Assembly (NCBI GenBank): GCA_013399695.1
Contig: VXAU01004727.1
Coordinates: 186,001 to 250,000 of the forward strand
Reading direction: 5' to 3'
From: Formicarius rufipectus
Lineage: Eukaryota > Chordata > Aves > Passeriformes > Formicariidae
Length of the DNA stretch: 64,000 nt
Part shown: positions 51,104 through 62,300 of the stretch, piece by piece
Layout of the letters: each line of letters begins with the position of its first letter
Numbering within the stretch: the first letter of the stretch is position 1
Translations under genes and position numbers: made by a program
Notes under the pieces: model-generated
Databases searched by the model: none
What the model saw: only the letters and a program-made list of their open reading frames with translations
What the model was told of the DNA's origin: nothing

Positions 51104-51121
51104 GCCCCACATTGGGCGCCA
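51104..51121 (-). promoter_or_regulatory. retroviral primer-binding site, tRNA-Lys type
   Basis: On the - strand the sequence is TGGCGCCCAATGTGGGGC, one base from the tRNA-Lys1,2 primer-binding sequence used by betaretroviruses and ERVK-like elements. The difference is a C to T change at a CpG. It begins two bases after the end of the neighbouring LTR, as expected. Confidence 0.85.
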
Positions 51122-51123
51122 TC

Positions 51124-51408
51124 TGCGGCCATGCTGTCGGGTCAAGAAAGGAGAGGGCACACTGGTGAGGTGTGGGGCAGAAATGACCATTTATTAAAAT
51201 GGTTTCTGCCTTCTGTAGGGGCTGGGTAGGACTTTCCAGAAGGGGTGGAACTGGGGTGGGGCTGGGGCAGAGCATGGGAGGAGCCTGCAAAACAAGGGGT
51301 GGAAATAACCATATAGTGAATGTACTGTAATGCAGTAAAAAACAACCCATTACAGCATAGGACTCAAGGCCATGAGGGAAGAAGGAATTTCCCAACTACA
51401 ATAAGACA
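51124..51408 (-). mobile_element. class II (ERVK-like) 5' LTR, antisense
   Basis: A 285-bp LTR read on the - strand from TGTCTTATTGTAG (51408) to GGCCGCA (51124), followed by GA and a lysine primer-binding site. A poly(A) signal AATAAA lies on the - strand at 51189-51194. The adjacent primer site makes this the 5' LTR of an element oriented opposite to CNTNAP2. No matching 6-bp duplication was found at its outer edge and the far side of 50427. Confidence 0.8.
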
Positions 51409-52524
51409 TATAGGGAATTATATGTTAACTGCAAAACCCTTAACAAAACCCAAAATATGAAGTCCATTATAGTGAAAAACAGTCCAATTCTCTTCATCCA
51501 CCAATGAAGGCTCGTTGTCAGACATTGTCTCTCCAATCTTGGTAGCTCCTTCCTCCTACCCTGTGTGGTTCAGTTACCTTTTCCGGACCTGAATTCATCC
51601 TTCATCCTATGGGATTTGTGAACAAATAAATTGATTTTTTTAGATCAAAAAGTTGCTTACTTTAGATACTCAATTACATGGCAGGATAGAGCTAAGAAGA
51701 AAGAGGGGAGGGGAAAGAGATCAACAGATTTTGCTTCCTCTTACTTTCTTTTGTGTCAAAGAGTATAGTCCTAACACTATTATAGGACATTTTTTTTCTA
51801 TGTGGGTAATTTAGCTTTCTATGTGTGTGTTTATATAAAAAACATAAACAACAACAACAACAAGAAAACTAATTTAAAAAAAAAAAAAGAGGAAAACACA
51901 CCAAAAATAATCCCAACCAGCTGATGGAGAAAGTACCTAATTAAATTTGGTTTCTTTCTTTTTCTATTTGAAAGAAACAGCACTCAACAAGCCTGCTGGA
52001 TTCAGTTCATTAAATAATAAAGGAAACATGTGAATGTGCGTAGTGTTTTGGTCTAGGCATGAAAAGGCACTGGGTTACTTGGTGCAGTTGAAACGAGGAT
52101 CTTTAAGACATGACTATAAATTGAATTTTCATGATCTTGCTAACTAAAATAGGGTTTGAGCTGTACACTAACTGTTAGATTAACACAAGTTTGATTTTTT
52201 GGATTTAGGCACTTACTGTTAGAAATGGCAGGACTAAGATAACAATCCTTTCCAGACAATTGTGCTTTAATTTCTCTTTTTTAAACGTAATGCTGAAAGT
52301 ATGAAATATAAAGGAAGCACTGTTTGCTAGAGTGCAGAGGTTGTATTGTTCGGATAGTGACTGGCAGGAGCTGGATTAAAGCCGGTCCACTTCTAGGATG
52401 CATAGAGATTTCTGTCCCTCTCAGAAGTCTCTGGGATCTGCAGCAAATGATGGAGCTCTCCCAGCAGAGCAACCGAGTCCGTGGCTGGCCAGGAGGCTGC
52501 TCCGGTGTGGTCTGGGAGCTGCTG
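51409..52524. other. CNTNAP2 intron between two retroviral insertions
   Basis: AT-rich intron with an ACA/AAC run at about 51847-51862 and an A-rich stretch near 51876-51888. No gene is seen. The last 200 nt are GC-richer and unassigned. Confidence 0.55.
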
Positions 52525-52767
52525 CCCATCTGTCAGGAGAGAGAACTGTCAGGGACTGCTGAGAATAATTTTTAAACTGTTTGCTGCTACCACAAACACC
52601 TGTTGTATACCCCTTGCCATGGAGCTGCTGTTTCTGCAAGTTTTTATACTGTTTAAATATTATAGTTAGGACAAAAGATGTATTAGATAGGTAATTAATA
52701 CCATTCTATTACTTCTGTACGTCCAAATGTTCTGCTTGGTTCTGGGAACCCGGGTTACAGCCCCCTG

Positions 52768-52870
52768 ATTGGTTCATGTACCCCAAAACCCCATTGGCTG
52801 GCTGGTGGAGCAATGCAGCTCCACCCTATAAGGCTAAGCCATTCCCAGTTCTTCCTTATAAGTTATAAAC
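52768..52870 (+). promoter_or_regulatory. LTR promoter block: two CCAAT boxes and TATA elements
   Basis: ATTGG at 52768-52772 and 52793-52797, TATAAGG at 52827, and a CTTATAAGTTATAAA stretch at about 52856-52870. Spacing of 30-60 nt between CCAAT and TATA elements is typical of retroviral U3. Confidence 0.65.
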
Positions 52871-52968
52871 CCTCCTACCCTTTTCCTTTTGTGTTGTGGT
52901 CCACCCCTAACTCCACCCAAGTTCTAGAACCCTCCAACCGAACCCTCTAAGTATCCCATGCTCTCCTT

Positions 52969-52974
52969 AATAAA
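52969..52974 (+). terminator. poly(A) signal of the 52531-53040 LTR
   Basis: AATAAA in CTTAATAAAGTGTTC, 71 nt before the LTR end and 250 nt upstream of CNTNAP2 exon B on the same strand. Confidence 0.7.
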
Positions 52975-53218
52975 GTGTTCACGCCCGTCACACCCTTCCC
53001 TGCGTTGGACAGATCCTTCTTTCCCTTTCGGACCGTGACACCCATCCTTTTTCCACAGAACAGGAGGTGCCATTGGTCACTTGGAACAGGGTTTGGGACA
53101 GTAACTGATCAGTGTACTGATATGATTGTTGCAAACCTGTTCTTTTGGTGCTTGGACTGGGCAACAAAAGTAATGATCAAGGCAAAGAATGTAATGGCTT
53201 GCTTTCTCTGTCTTTCAG

Positions 53219-53346
53219 GAGAAAAGACTCAGGCATGTTGTCATACAAGGAGCACCTGCCAGTGAGCCAGGTGGTGGTTGGCGATGTGGACCGGCCAGGG
53301 TCTGAAGCCAAGGTGTCTGTGGGTCCCGTGCGCTGCCAAGGAGACC
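53219..53346 (+). CDS. CNTNAP2: CNTNAP2 internal coding exon B (end of fibrinogen-like region, start of laminin-G 3)
   Basis: This is the next coding exon of CNTNAP2. Its first base G completes the Trp codon left open by exon A. The frame then reads RKDSGMLSYKEHLPVSQVVV, followed by GDVDRPGSEAKVSVGPVRCQ and GD plus the first base of an Arg codon. This closely follows mammalian Caspr2 in the segment just before the third laminin-G domain, with one conserved cysteine. The acceptor is strong (TTTCTCTGTCTTTCAG ending at 53218) and the donor GTAAGT at 53347 is a perfect consensus. Length is 128 nt and the exon ends in phase 1. The intron separating it from exon A is 24,241 nt, usual for this very large gene. 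A retroviral solo LTR in the same orientation ends 178 nt upstream, so part of the acceptor-side intron next to this exon is retroviral. Confidence 0.95.
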
Positions 53347-56300
53347 GTAAGTTGTCTGGTTTGCTTCCATTTACTCCGGGGTAGAAACTGAATTGGGCAG
53401 CGGTAACTTTGTAGACGCCCCATGTGAATTCAGGGAAGTGGCTGTCTACCCAAGAGACTTTTTTCTATGAAAGCATGATGAGATTTGAGAAATTTTGTCT
53501 ATGAAAATACACATATAATGGCTTATCTTTGCGTTTAAAATATCGATATTTGTCTTTATGGTTAATGTGACAACTTTGATTATTCAACTGAGTTTGTGGA
53601 GATACATGCAGTAATACAGATTTCATAGGAATATCTCTCAACATCTGTGTTTCTGTTGGGTGCTGTCAGTGTCATTATCATTGCTAGGCATATCACTGTA
53701 AACTGTGCTTGTGTTATATAAATAGTAGTGTGATGGCAGAACTTACCACTGTAAGCTCTGCTAACAGGTGTAAAAATACAGGCAGGGCTGCTATCAAATG
53801 TTAACTGCAGCAAGGCTAGGTGTTTCCACTGGGAGTTTCTATAGTGCTCTCTGATTTCCAGGCTGAGTGCTGATAGGGGATGCACATCCTCCAGTTTGAT
53901 CTGCAGGTGATTGAGTAATTAGTATAATTGATAAATTTCCACTTCACACACACAAAAAAAAAATGAGAAGCAGTGAGAAGGATTGTACTTTTCCTTCAAT
54001 CTGTTTTATATTTCAGGAGTGAAATTCACCACTGAAGGCAGAGCCACTGCTTAAGGCCTTTCTAAATCTCTCTTCAAAAATCCAAACTTTGTGCAATTGG
54101 TACATGTTATATTTGTCCTCTGTGTTTGAAGGTCATTCTACTACAAGATGGACAGTAAGAAAAGGTTGCCTGATTTAAGTTAAAATAATTAATATTAGCA
54201 TGGTGTATGAAGAATACAAAACCCATCAGAAGGTGCTGGTAAAGAGTACTATAGATCAGTCTATAAATTTGCAGTGATGGAAATATTGAATGGGTTGGCA
54301 TAATACCTGCAGGTCTGTTAGAACAACCTGGTTCCAAGCAGCATCTAACATAGCATGACAGGGATGAGTATGGTTTGTCCTTCCTCCTCTGCTCTCTTAC
54401 TGCCACATCCTTTCTATCTGCATGTTTCCAAGTACTCTACAAAGGAGGTCAGCATCATTATCTCTGCCTTAAGCTAAAGTAATTAATCCCAACTGAGCAG
54501 AATTCACATACTCAGAGTCATCCTGCAGGGCAAGTACAAATGAGAGCTCTCTGAGTCCCAGTCCAGTGCCTCAAAACCTTAGGCCATTGCTCAGTGATCC
54601 AACTGGATGTGCTTTGCCTCATTTGCTGTTTATGGTCTTTCTGGGTTGTGCAAAGGATCCCTCCAGCTTTTGTTTATGAATCCGATGCCTAATGAGCAGA
54701 AACAAATATCACAGGATGTGTGCAAGCTTTCACATCATCTATGTGTTCTTGTTATTTATGGTGTTTGACTAATCACAGGTCAGTCTGTGTTTGTTTGCGT
54801 CTCAGTTATATTTGATAAATATTTCTGTACTAGGTTCTTACAACTGATGAAAAAGAAATAACAAATAGCATCTTTCTTGCACCTGTATTCCCCATATTCT
54901 GAAACTGAGTGCTTCTAGAAATATCAGTCTCTAAAGCGTGAACCATTTCTAAATATTGGTTTAAATGAAACCTCATTTGAGCGGGTAGTAGGCTTTATTA
55001 CAGTGTGACTGAGTGACAAGCCATTTGGGAAACTGATCAGGTGTATTCCTAACATCCTGATTAATTTAATTTTCTCTATGAACTTTACAGATATGAGTCG
55101 TAGTTTTAAAAAAAACTTTGTCTATGAATAAATTTGAATTTACTTTCATGACCACAGAAAAAAGCTGGTATAAGTTTCCTCGTAGGAGATAACATGAACC
55201 CTGTCCTTTGCAGTCAGAAAAAGGTCCCATTTTATATTCTCAGTGCATTTACCAAGCATTCCCCTTTGTATTCCTTCTTGAAAATAATGCAACAGCTGCT
55301 GTACTCCCAACTACTGCTGTCTCACCTTGTGGAAAAACAGGTTTCTGTCCTGGGGAAAATTCCAAAATTTTAAAGTGTGCATTTGTATTGCAATGATTCA
55401 AAGGCAAAGCAAGGGATTTGAGCAAATATCAAGTCTACCTAGACTTAAAGCAAAGCTGTCCTTCCTGACCACTGCTGTATGAGCATTGTACTTACAGAAT
55501 GGCGGTGGCACTTCATCAGCAGATTCTCTGGAATTAAAAGTGTAAACGGTGAAAATCAGTTCTGAGACTCCATTGTAATATTGGATAAGGAAGGGAACTT
55601 CTCTTGTTTTCCCTCAAGTGAATGTGTTCTGTGCAGGATATAGAAAAAAAAGGCCAACACAGAACCACTAATTTATCATATTTATTCTTCATGTAACTTT
55701 GTGACACTGATTAAAATCCCTTTACACACCTATTACAGTTGCACTAATATTTATGCAGTAGGACCTGGACTCTTCAACCCTACTGCATTTAGCCTTGTCC
55801 AACCAGTAATAGAAAGACCTTGTCCAGCCCTCTATGCTATTCCACTGTAATGCAAAGGGGCACCTTGAGCCTTCTTTTTTTAGAGAAAGACACAAGTATG
55901 TTCAGGGTTCTTACTTGCCTAATCTCAGCCTGAGGTGCTAGATCAAGGCTGCAGAAATGGATCTGGTAATTTCTTTTGAAACCAAACTGAAGAGCTTACC
56001 TTACTGTGCTGGGGCTATTGTCACAGAGATTTCAACAATAATCATATTGAATCAAAATTATTTTTGTGACTTCTGGCACCTTCTCAAGAATTTTTTTCAC
56101 TCCCCTTGGGAAAATACCAGTGTTCGCAAAGCTCCTATATTTGTAGCCTGTGTAAAGTATCCTTTTCCCAAGGACTTCCAAGGATTTTGATTTGAGTTGG
56201 TTCTTTATAAGCCCAGAGGAAAATAGGCTCACTATTCTGCTCTAGATTTGCTTTTCTCTTTGAGTCTATTTTCCTTTTGTCCCATTTTCCCTATAACAGA

Positions 56301-59300
56301 GACAGAATTTAAGGGGGAGATGTTTTTTACACAAATCAGATTTATGTTTTTCCTTGTCCTCCACTGTACAGTTTTTATCCTCCCAGTAAGACTTTGATTT
56401 CTAAGCCATGAATCATTTTTTTTTTGTGTTTTAGTTCTATTATCTTTAATCTTCAAAATGTGGAGGAGGAAGCAGCTGCATTGGCTCTGGCTCTTTCTAA
56501 GCTAAGTTTTCATGAAGACCAGTACCTGCAGTGTTTATGCAGAACCATCAGTGACAGTCTGACAGATGACAGGAATTTGGGAACAAATCAAACCTCAGTT
56601 CTTACTTCAGTGCATTGATTTTGTTTGTGTGTGTGATTGTGTGAGTGTGTTCTCAGTGAAAATGCACCTTGAGTTCTTCTGTTCAGTGATTTTGACCATG
56701 ACCATTCTCTCATTTCTTGGGGCTTTGTTTCTTTCACTTCCAAATATCACTTCTGGCTTTACCCTTGTACTTCCTTTTAGAATGTGCCATCAGAATTTGC
56801 TTATTTATTCAGGCAGTGGTTCAGACTCAGCATTTTTTTGTGACTCTGAGTTTGTATTAAAACCACTCTGTAGTTATCTGATCCAGACAGCCACAGCCAG
56901 GGTCAGTGCTTACAGGCAGGTATCCTTGGCAAGGTGTGTTTTTGTATTCCTTAAGTACTTCTTGTGCATCACACGGGCAGGTTGGTGACTCAGAACTGTT
57001 ACCTGTGATGAAAATAAATTCCCTGTTACACATGCATGCTTATTCCATTTCCGTGACATTGCAAATTAAGGACACTTTCAACTGCCTGAACTTGTTTTCC
57101 AACTGTACCACCTGAGTTTCGGGAAAAAATAGCATAGCCTTACAGTGCGATTTTCAGTTCCACATTAACCTGTGCACAAGGTCCATTCTCTAGGAGGATA
57201 TGCAGTGTGTTGACTCAGATCTGCAGTGATGTTACTGTTACATACATAGGAAAGGGAAGGTGGAGAATACACCAGAAACCACCCAAACAAAAAGAAACAA
57301 CCTATTTGAATTATTAAAATATCCAACTGGCATTTAACTAGAAACAATTTACTCCTACTGCATCTTAGACAACATTCCAGTAATATAGTAACTCATCTTG
57401 CAGCTTAATGGACCTGAAAATACTGTATCAAATGCAAATGTAAAACCCCCTACCATAAACCAGAACCTGAGTGCTTGTAGAAAACACAGAAATTTGTTTT
57501 TGAAACTTCTGAAGCAATAATTCCACAGGAAGATTGTGTAATGGGATTACATATCTGAAATTTAGGCAGTACCCTTTTGAGGTGTTAATTACTTCTCTGC
57601 CACTCAGGTTAGAAAATCAATGAAAGAGTCTAGATTTTTAAACATTTTCCTATTTTTTGCTTATATTGCTAGATATATCCATACAATTTTATTTTTTAAA
57701 TTTCTTATGACTTTCGAATCACTTGTAACTTCATAAATATACATCAAAATTTGATCCATGTAAGAGTTTAAATTTTTTCCCCAATAAGTGTAGCTGCCTT
57801 CAGTACACACGAATATTTGCCTGCTGCATTTCCACGTCTATTACTCCAGCATGTCTTTGTGTGTTGCTCTGGATTATACATTGTGCAGTTCAAGTGGAAT
57901 ACAGATCCATCCACGCAACACCAAGACATTGTGCTCACTGCTTATCACAGTCATTCATTTCAATGCTAGCAGCAAAGCAGCAGAGAGAAAAGGTTCCCTT
58001 CTACAAAAGCAGCCTGACAACCAAGAAATGCTGTATCTGTCTGTTTTGATTCTTTCAGTGGATTTTGTGGAAGGTGATAAAACAACTATCCTCACTTAGG
58101 ATTCCGGTAGAGATCATCCACTTTAGTTAATCAAACCACTGTAATTGTTCTTCATATTCAATTGCTTTCCTCAGAGTCCCAAGAGAAAACAAAATGACCC
58201 ATTAGGTCATTTTTGTACAATTTTCTAAGTAAACAAATCTTCTCTTTTACAGTTGTTTAATTCTGATTTAAATAATGTCATTTCCCATTCTTAAGACTAT
58301 CACTTTACCTTTAACTCTATTTCATACTGCATGATTAACTTTTACTGAGAAGTTTAGCCAGAATTTGTCTTGGTTTTTGTGCAGAAATGTTTTCTCCAGC
58401 AAGCAGTGCTTGAATGCCCTCCTGAAGACTCATTATATTTTCAAGGGACCTTTTCACTTCCTCATCTCCCAGGAAAACAGACTGTGGCCCATTGTCTTTT
58501 TCAAGTATAGGCTGTTTCTGGCCACATGAATAAAACTTTACCTGTCTTGAAAATAGGGGCTGGAATACCTCCATTGTACATATGAATTTAGGGCATTTCT
58601 CTGTCATGCTGAAATACGCCAAGGAATTTAAAGATGGACACTGGATAAAGTACGTCCTCTTGTGGCTTCCCTTACATGTGTTCTCATATTTCTAAGCAGC
58701 TCCAAGTGCTGGTCTTTGGCTGCTGGCTTTGTCATCCTTTTTACTTTGCAACTAGTTCTCAGAAGCACTATAATTAAATTATAATCAAAAGTGATTCTCT
58801 GATGTCAGACATCAAAACCCTTTGAGTATACTATATAACTTACTGTTGTGCAAGTTTGCAACAAGACAAGCTCTACCTGAGATGATCCAAGGTGAACAAT
58901 ACCAAAATGAGAACACCTAATGCCTCTGGAATTGCCAATCAGCTTGGAATTGTCTGGAGGTTTGGGGAGTGGGGAGTGGTAGGCAGTGTGAACTGCATTT
59001 GAACATGGTTGGAATTATTTAAGTTCCAAAAATATTTTCTTTGTGGTAATACTTACTCTTGGCTAATCATTCTTGATGCGTTTTTCCTACTCCTTTGCAT
59101 TTGTACAACAGGAGACATTTTGGCCTAGATATTTGGGATAAATCAGTCTCTAGAGCAGTGTAGGATTGGTTGAGAGCTCTTTATACATGCCACTCTGAAT
59201 GTAAGGTTTCTTTTTCATTACCTCAAGAACTCACACGGAATTGGTGAGATTAATGATTTATAAGCTGTCAGCACTTCTGTGGTAACCCACCTTTTTCTGA

Positions 59301-62300
59301 GCTTTATAACATGGCTGAAAAATTCTCTTTCAGTTCAAACTTTGCATACAAGTGTATCCATGGAATAAATACTTGCCAAGTGACAGTTTTAACGTAGAAT
59401 CATATTGACTCATAGGTTATTTATTAATATTCTCTATTGTATCCCACTCATTGCCAGGTTTGGTTCTGTTTTCTTTATGAAAGCAGACCCTACTCATCTC
59501 ACAAAACAGGAAGATGTTCAGATCACATACAATTTAGCCATTGTTGTTTTGGACAAATCTTTTTATGTCTGACTGAAGCAATAGGATGCCTGCAAATAGT
59601 GCAAGAAAAGAAAAGTAGAATCAAAAATATAATGTTGGCACATTCGGAAAAACAGCATCCCTTACAGTTTGTGCCATATACACATCACTAACCCAAGGTA
59701 AAAAGAATTTAAAAAGACCTTTATATGGGTCTGATAGTGTTGAAATATACAGCAGGAAGATCTTTTTATCTGCAAGCATTGGCTCTTGATGCAGACTGAC
59801 CCCTTTGTTTTTAACCCTTCTACATCTTTGCCAAGATCTGGTAGAGTCTGGGCAAAATAGTAGGATTTATGACACTTTTGCCGAGTACCTGGTAGTGTAT
59901 GAAAGTGTTCTAGACTACACTGTCGTTCAGTGTGCATTCCCATTATGAATGCAGTTTACATTGCTGGAGATTTTTCCTTAAGGTCATGAAGGCAGTATGA
60001 CCTGAGTACCTGTTTTGAGGAGAAATGCCCTTCTGCATGTTCATTTTTACGGTTACTTTCCTGTCAGTTGCTCTTTCTGTGTACCCTCGACAGCCTTTTA
60101 AAATGAAAGTTACATTTGTTTTACACATATATTGAATTTAGGTAAGGGGAATAACACAGTCTCGCAGTTCATATCTCCACACCTCCCAGGCTCATCATGA
60201 AATGTAAGACAGACAGTAAACTCGGTTTAAGATAGGAATGGGGCCATCTATTATTAATTCACTCTCATATGCACTGAATTCCACCTAAATGTATATGTTG
60301 GTATAAACTGTACAAGGCAGTTAATTCAAATATCGATGAACTAATAAATTCTACTCTTTTTACATATTTGCTGAAGTAATGAAAATATATGGCAATCAAT
60401 GCCCATGATCAATTCTCCAACTGATCATAAAAGAAAAAAATGGTGAAATTCCATAGGGGAGTTTTGAGCTTTATGTTTCTGAGATGCAGAATTCAAATGC
60501 AATTAAGAGCTAATTTTATTCAAATTCTCCTCATCATTATGATTATCTTGCACTTAATTTTATCTTCTTTAATGAAAAAAAGAAGTATCTGAAGCATTTC
60601 ATGTAAAGTATTGTCTCTAGATTCCTAGGGAATTTAAGCAAGAGTCGTTAGTCTCAGTACTGCATGTCTCTATATGACATGCAGTAGCTGTTCATATTAA
60701 ACTAAAATCCTCTTAAAGTTATGCTTTAATTATGATTTCAGACATTTTACCATCTTTGTGATTGTAATGCATATCACTGTCTTACTGCTTCTTACCTATA
60801 GCAAAGTAAGCCAAGCAATTGTGCAGGGTACAAAATCTAAGGAAGAAAAGATGAATCTCCACAGTGTATAGGGAAGTGATGAGAAGGAGGTGTCAGTAAT
60901 GCAATAAGGAACTAGGAGAACCTGTGACTAAACTGGGCTTGAGAAGCTGCTGAAATCCCATCAGTTACATGTACAAATTTACAGTGACCTTTAAATTCCA
61001 CCCCATAAGTCTCAGTAACCTTAGAAATTAGATATAATATGGAGGAATTATCTATATTCATTTTTTAGGTTGAACTCTCTCTTGCTTTAATTCTTTTGGC
61101 TTACATATTCCTGCAGCACTGACTGACATTTAGAGAGCAGAAAGAACAGAAACAGGTGACAAATGATTGAAGGTGAGTTAGAGTGAGGTCAGTCTCATTC
61201 ATCACTTTGTGTAAGTTATGCAAATTCAGTCTCATTTAGACACAGATAAGGGAGTAGCAGTAGGATGGAGGCTATCCAGGTGTAAGGGGGCTTGTCTAAC
61301 CTCACAGCACCCAATATCTGGCACAAAACACAAATTATCTCAGTAATACTAAAAAATGTTCAGCCACCAAGATTGAGAAACTGCTAAGAAGAAGTTGGAG
61401 ACCTTTGGTGCTTGTTAAACTTGCACCACTGCTCTCTGTACTGGGGAGCCAAGCTACTTCTGATTATGTGTCAGTGCATGCATTTACCATAGCTGAACCT
61501 TTTCTCTCCAGTGAATGGGTAATAAGGTCAGGGATGAATTCCACAATCACAGCTGCTCTTCCTAATGATTTCCCATCCCACAGGCTACTCGCCCCATCCT
61601 TTCATTTTAGGGCTGAATTCTGACAGCTTTTGTTCAAAAGCTTCCCAAGATCAAGTCCTCTTATATGTCTCTATACACGGTGTCTGGCGTTTATATCTTG
61701 TCCCACTCAGAACTTACTGGCGTTTTGAAGGAATGTAACTTGATCCTTCTCGCTAGGTCATTCCACATTTTTATGGAGAACTATGATGTGGTTCCTAAAG
61801 GGTTGCAAAGTTGTGCATTTTTGGCAAGTGATTAGAAATCTGAACTGGTGAAAGGGAATATAGCAATAGTCTGAGAGAAGTAGAATAGGTATATGAAAAA
61901 TTAACCTCCTATTTCTTTTCTCTGATCTATTTCTCAATGGGTTTTTCTGACCTTTGTCTTCTGTGGGAAAATTTGCAAATGTGGAGTGGAAAGGGCCAGA
62001 AAACCATAAGAGAAATATGAAGATTTTTCTACTTACTCCCTTTCCTGATGATAGTACCATGGATAACATCCGCTGTTAAATTTCTGAGTTTCAGTATGCT
62101 CAGTTCCAAATTAACGTTGCACTTTGTGAAGTGCCAGAAATTCAGTGTGTAGAGCAGGTTTCAGATTAAAGGTTGCAATTCCCCTTCATTCTTCCCCCCT
62201 TCCGTGCTTAAAATTTACCTCTTGTGAGGTGCCTACTTGGTTTTTCAAGGCAAACAAATAAGAAACTTGAAAATGCTGATAATTTGTCAAGGTTTTAATT

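Larger units (their letters stand above)
52531..53040 (+). mobile_element. endogenous retrovirus solo LTR, sense, with 6-bp target duplication
   Basis: A 510-bp LTR starts TGTCAGGAGAG and ends GGACCGTGACA. CCCATC flanks it on both sides (52525-52530 and 53041-53046). It carries a full promoter layout in the + direction: two ATTGG (reverse CCAAT) boxes at 52768 and 52793, TATAAGG at 52827, a second TATAA/TATAAA cluster near 52856-52870, and AATAAA at 52969. The 6-bp duplication fits class II (ERVK-like) elements. There are no internal genes. It lies in the same orientation as CNTNAP2 and ends 178 nt before exon B, which gives it potential to act as an alternative promoter or polyadenylation site. 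Confidence 0.93.

Noticed and set aside
50955..51395. 146-codon antisense open frame
   Set aside because: It is the translation of the LTR, primer site and leader of the retroviral remnant, not a gag or env gene.
53888..53907. CAGTTTGATCTGCAGG shared with the CR1 copy at 31.3 kb
   Set aside because: Only 16 bp match and the surroundings do not resemble CR1.
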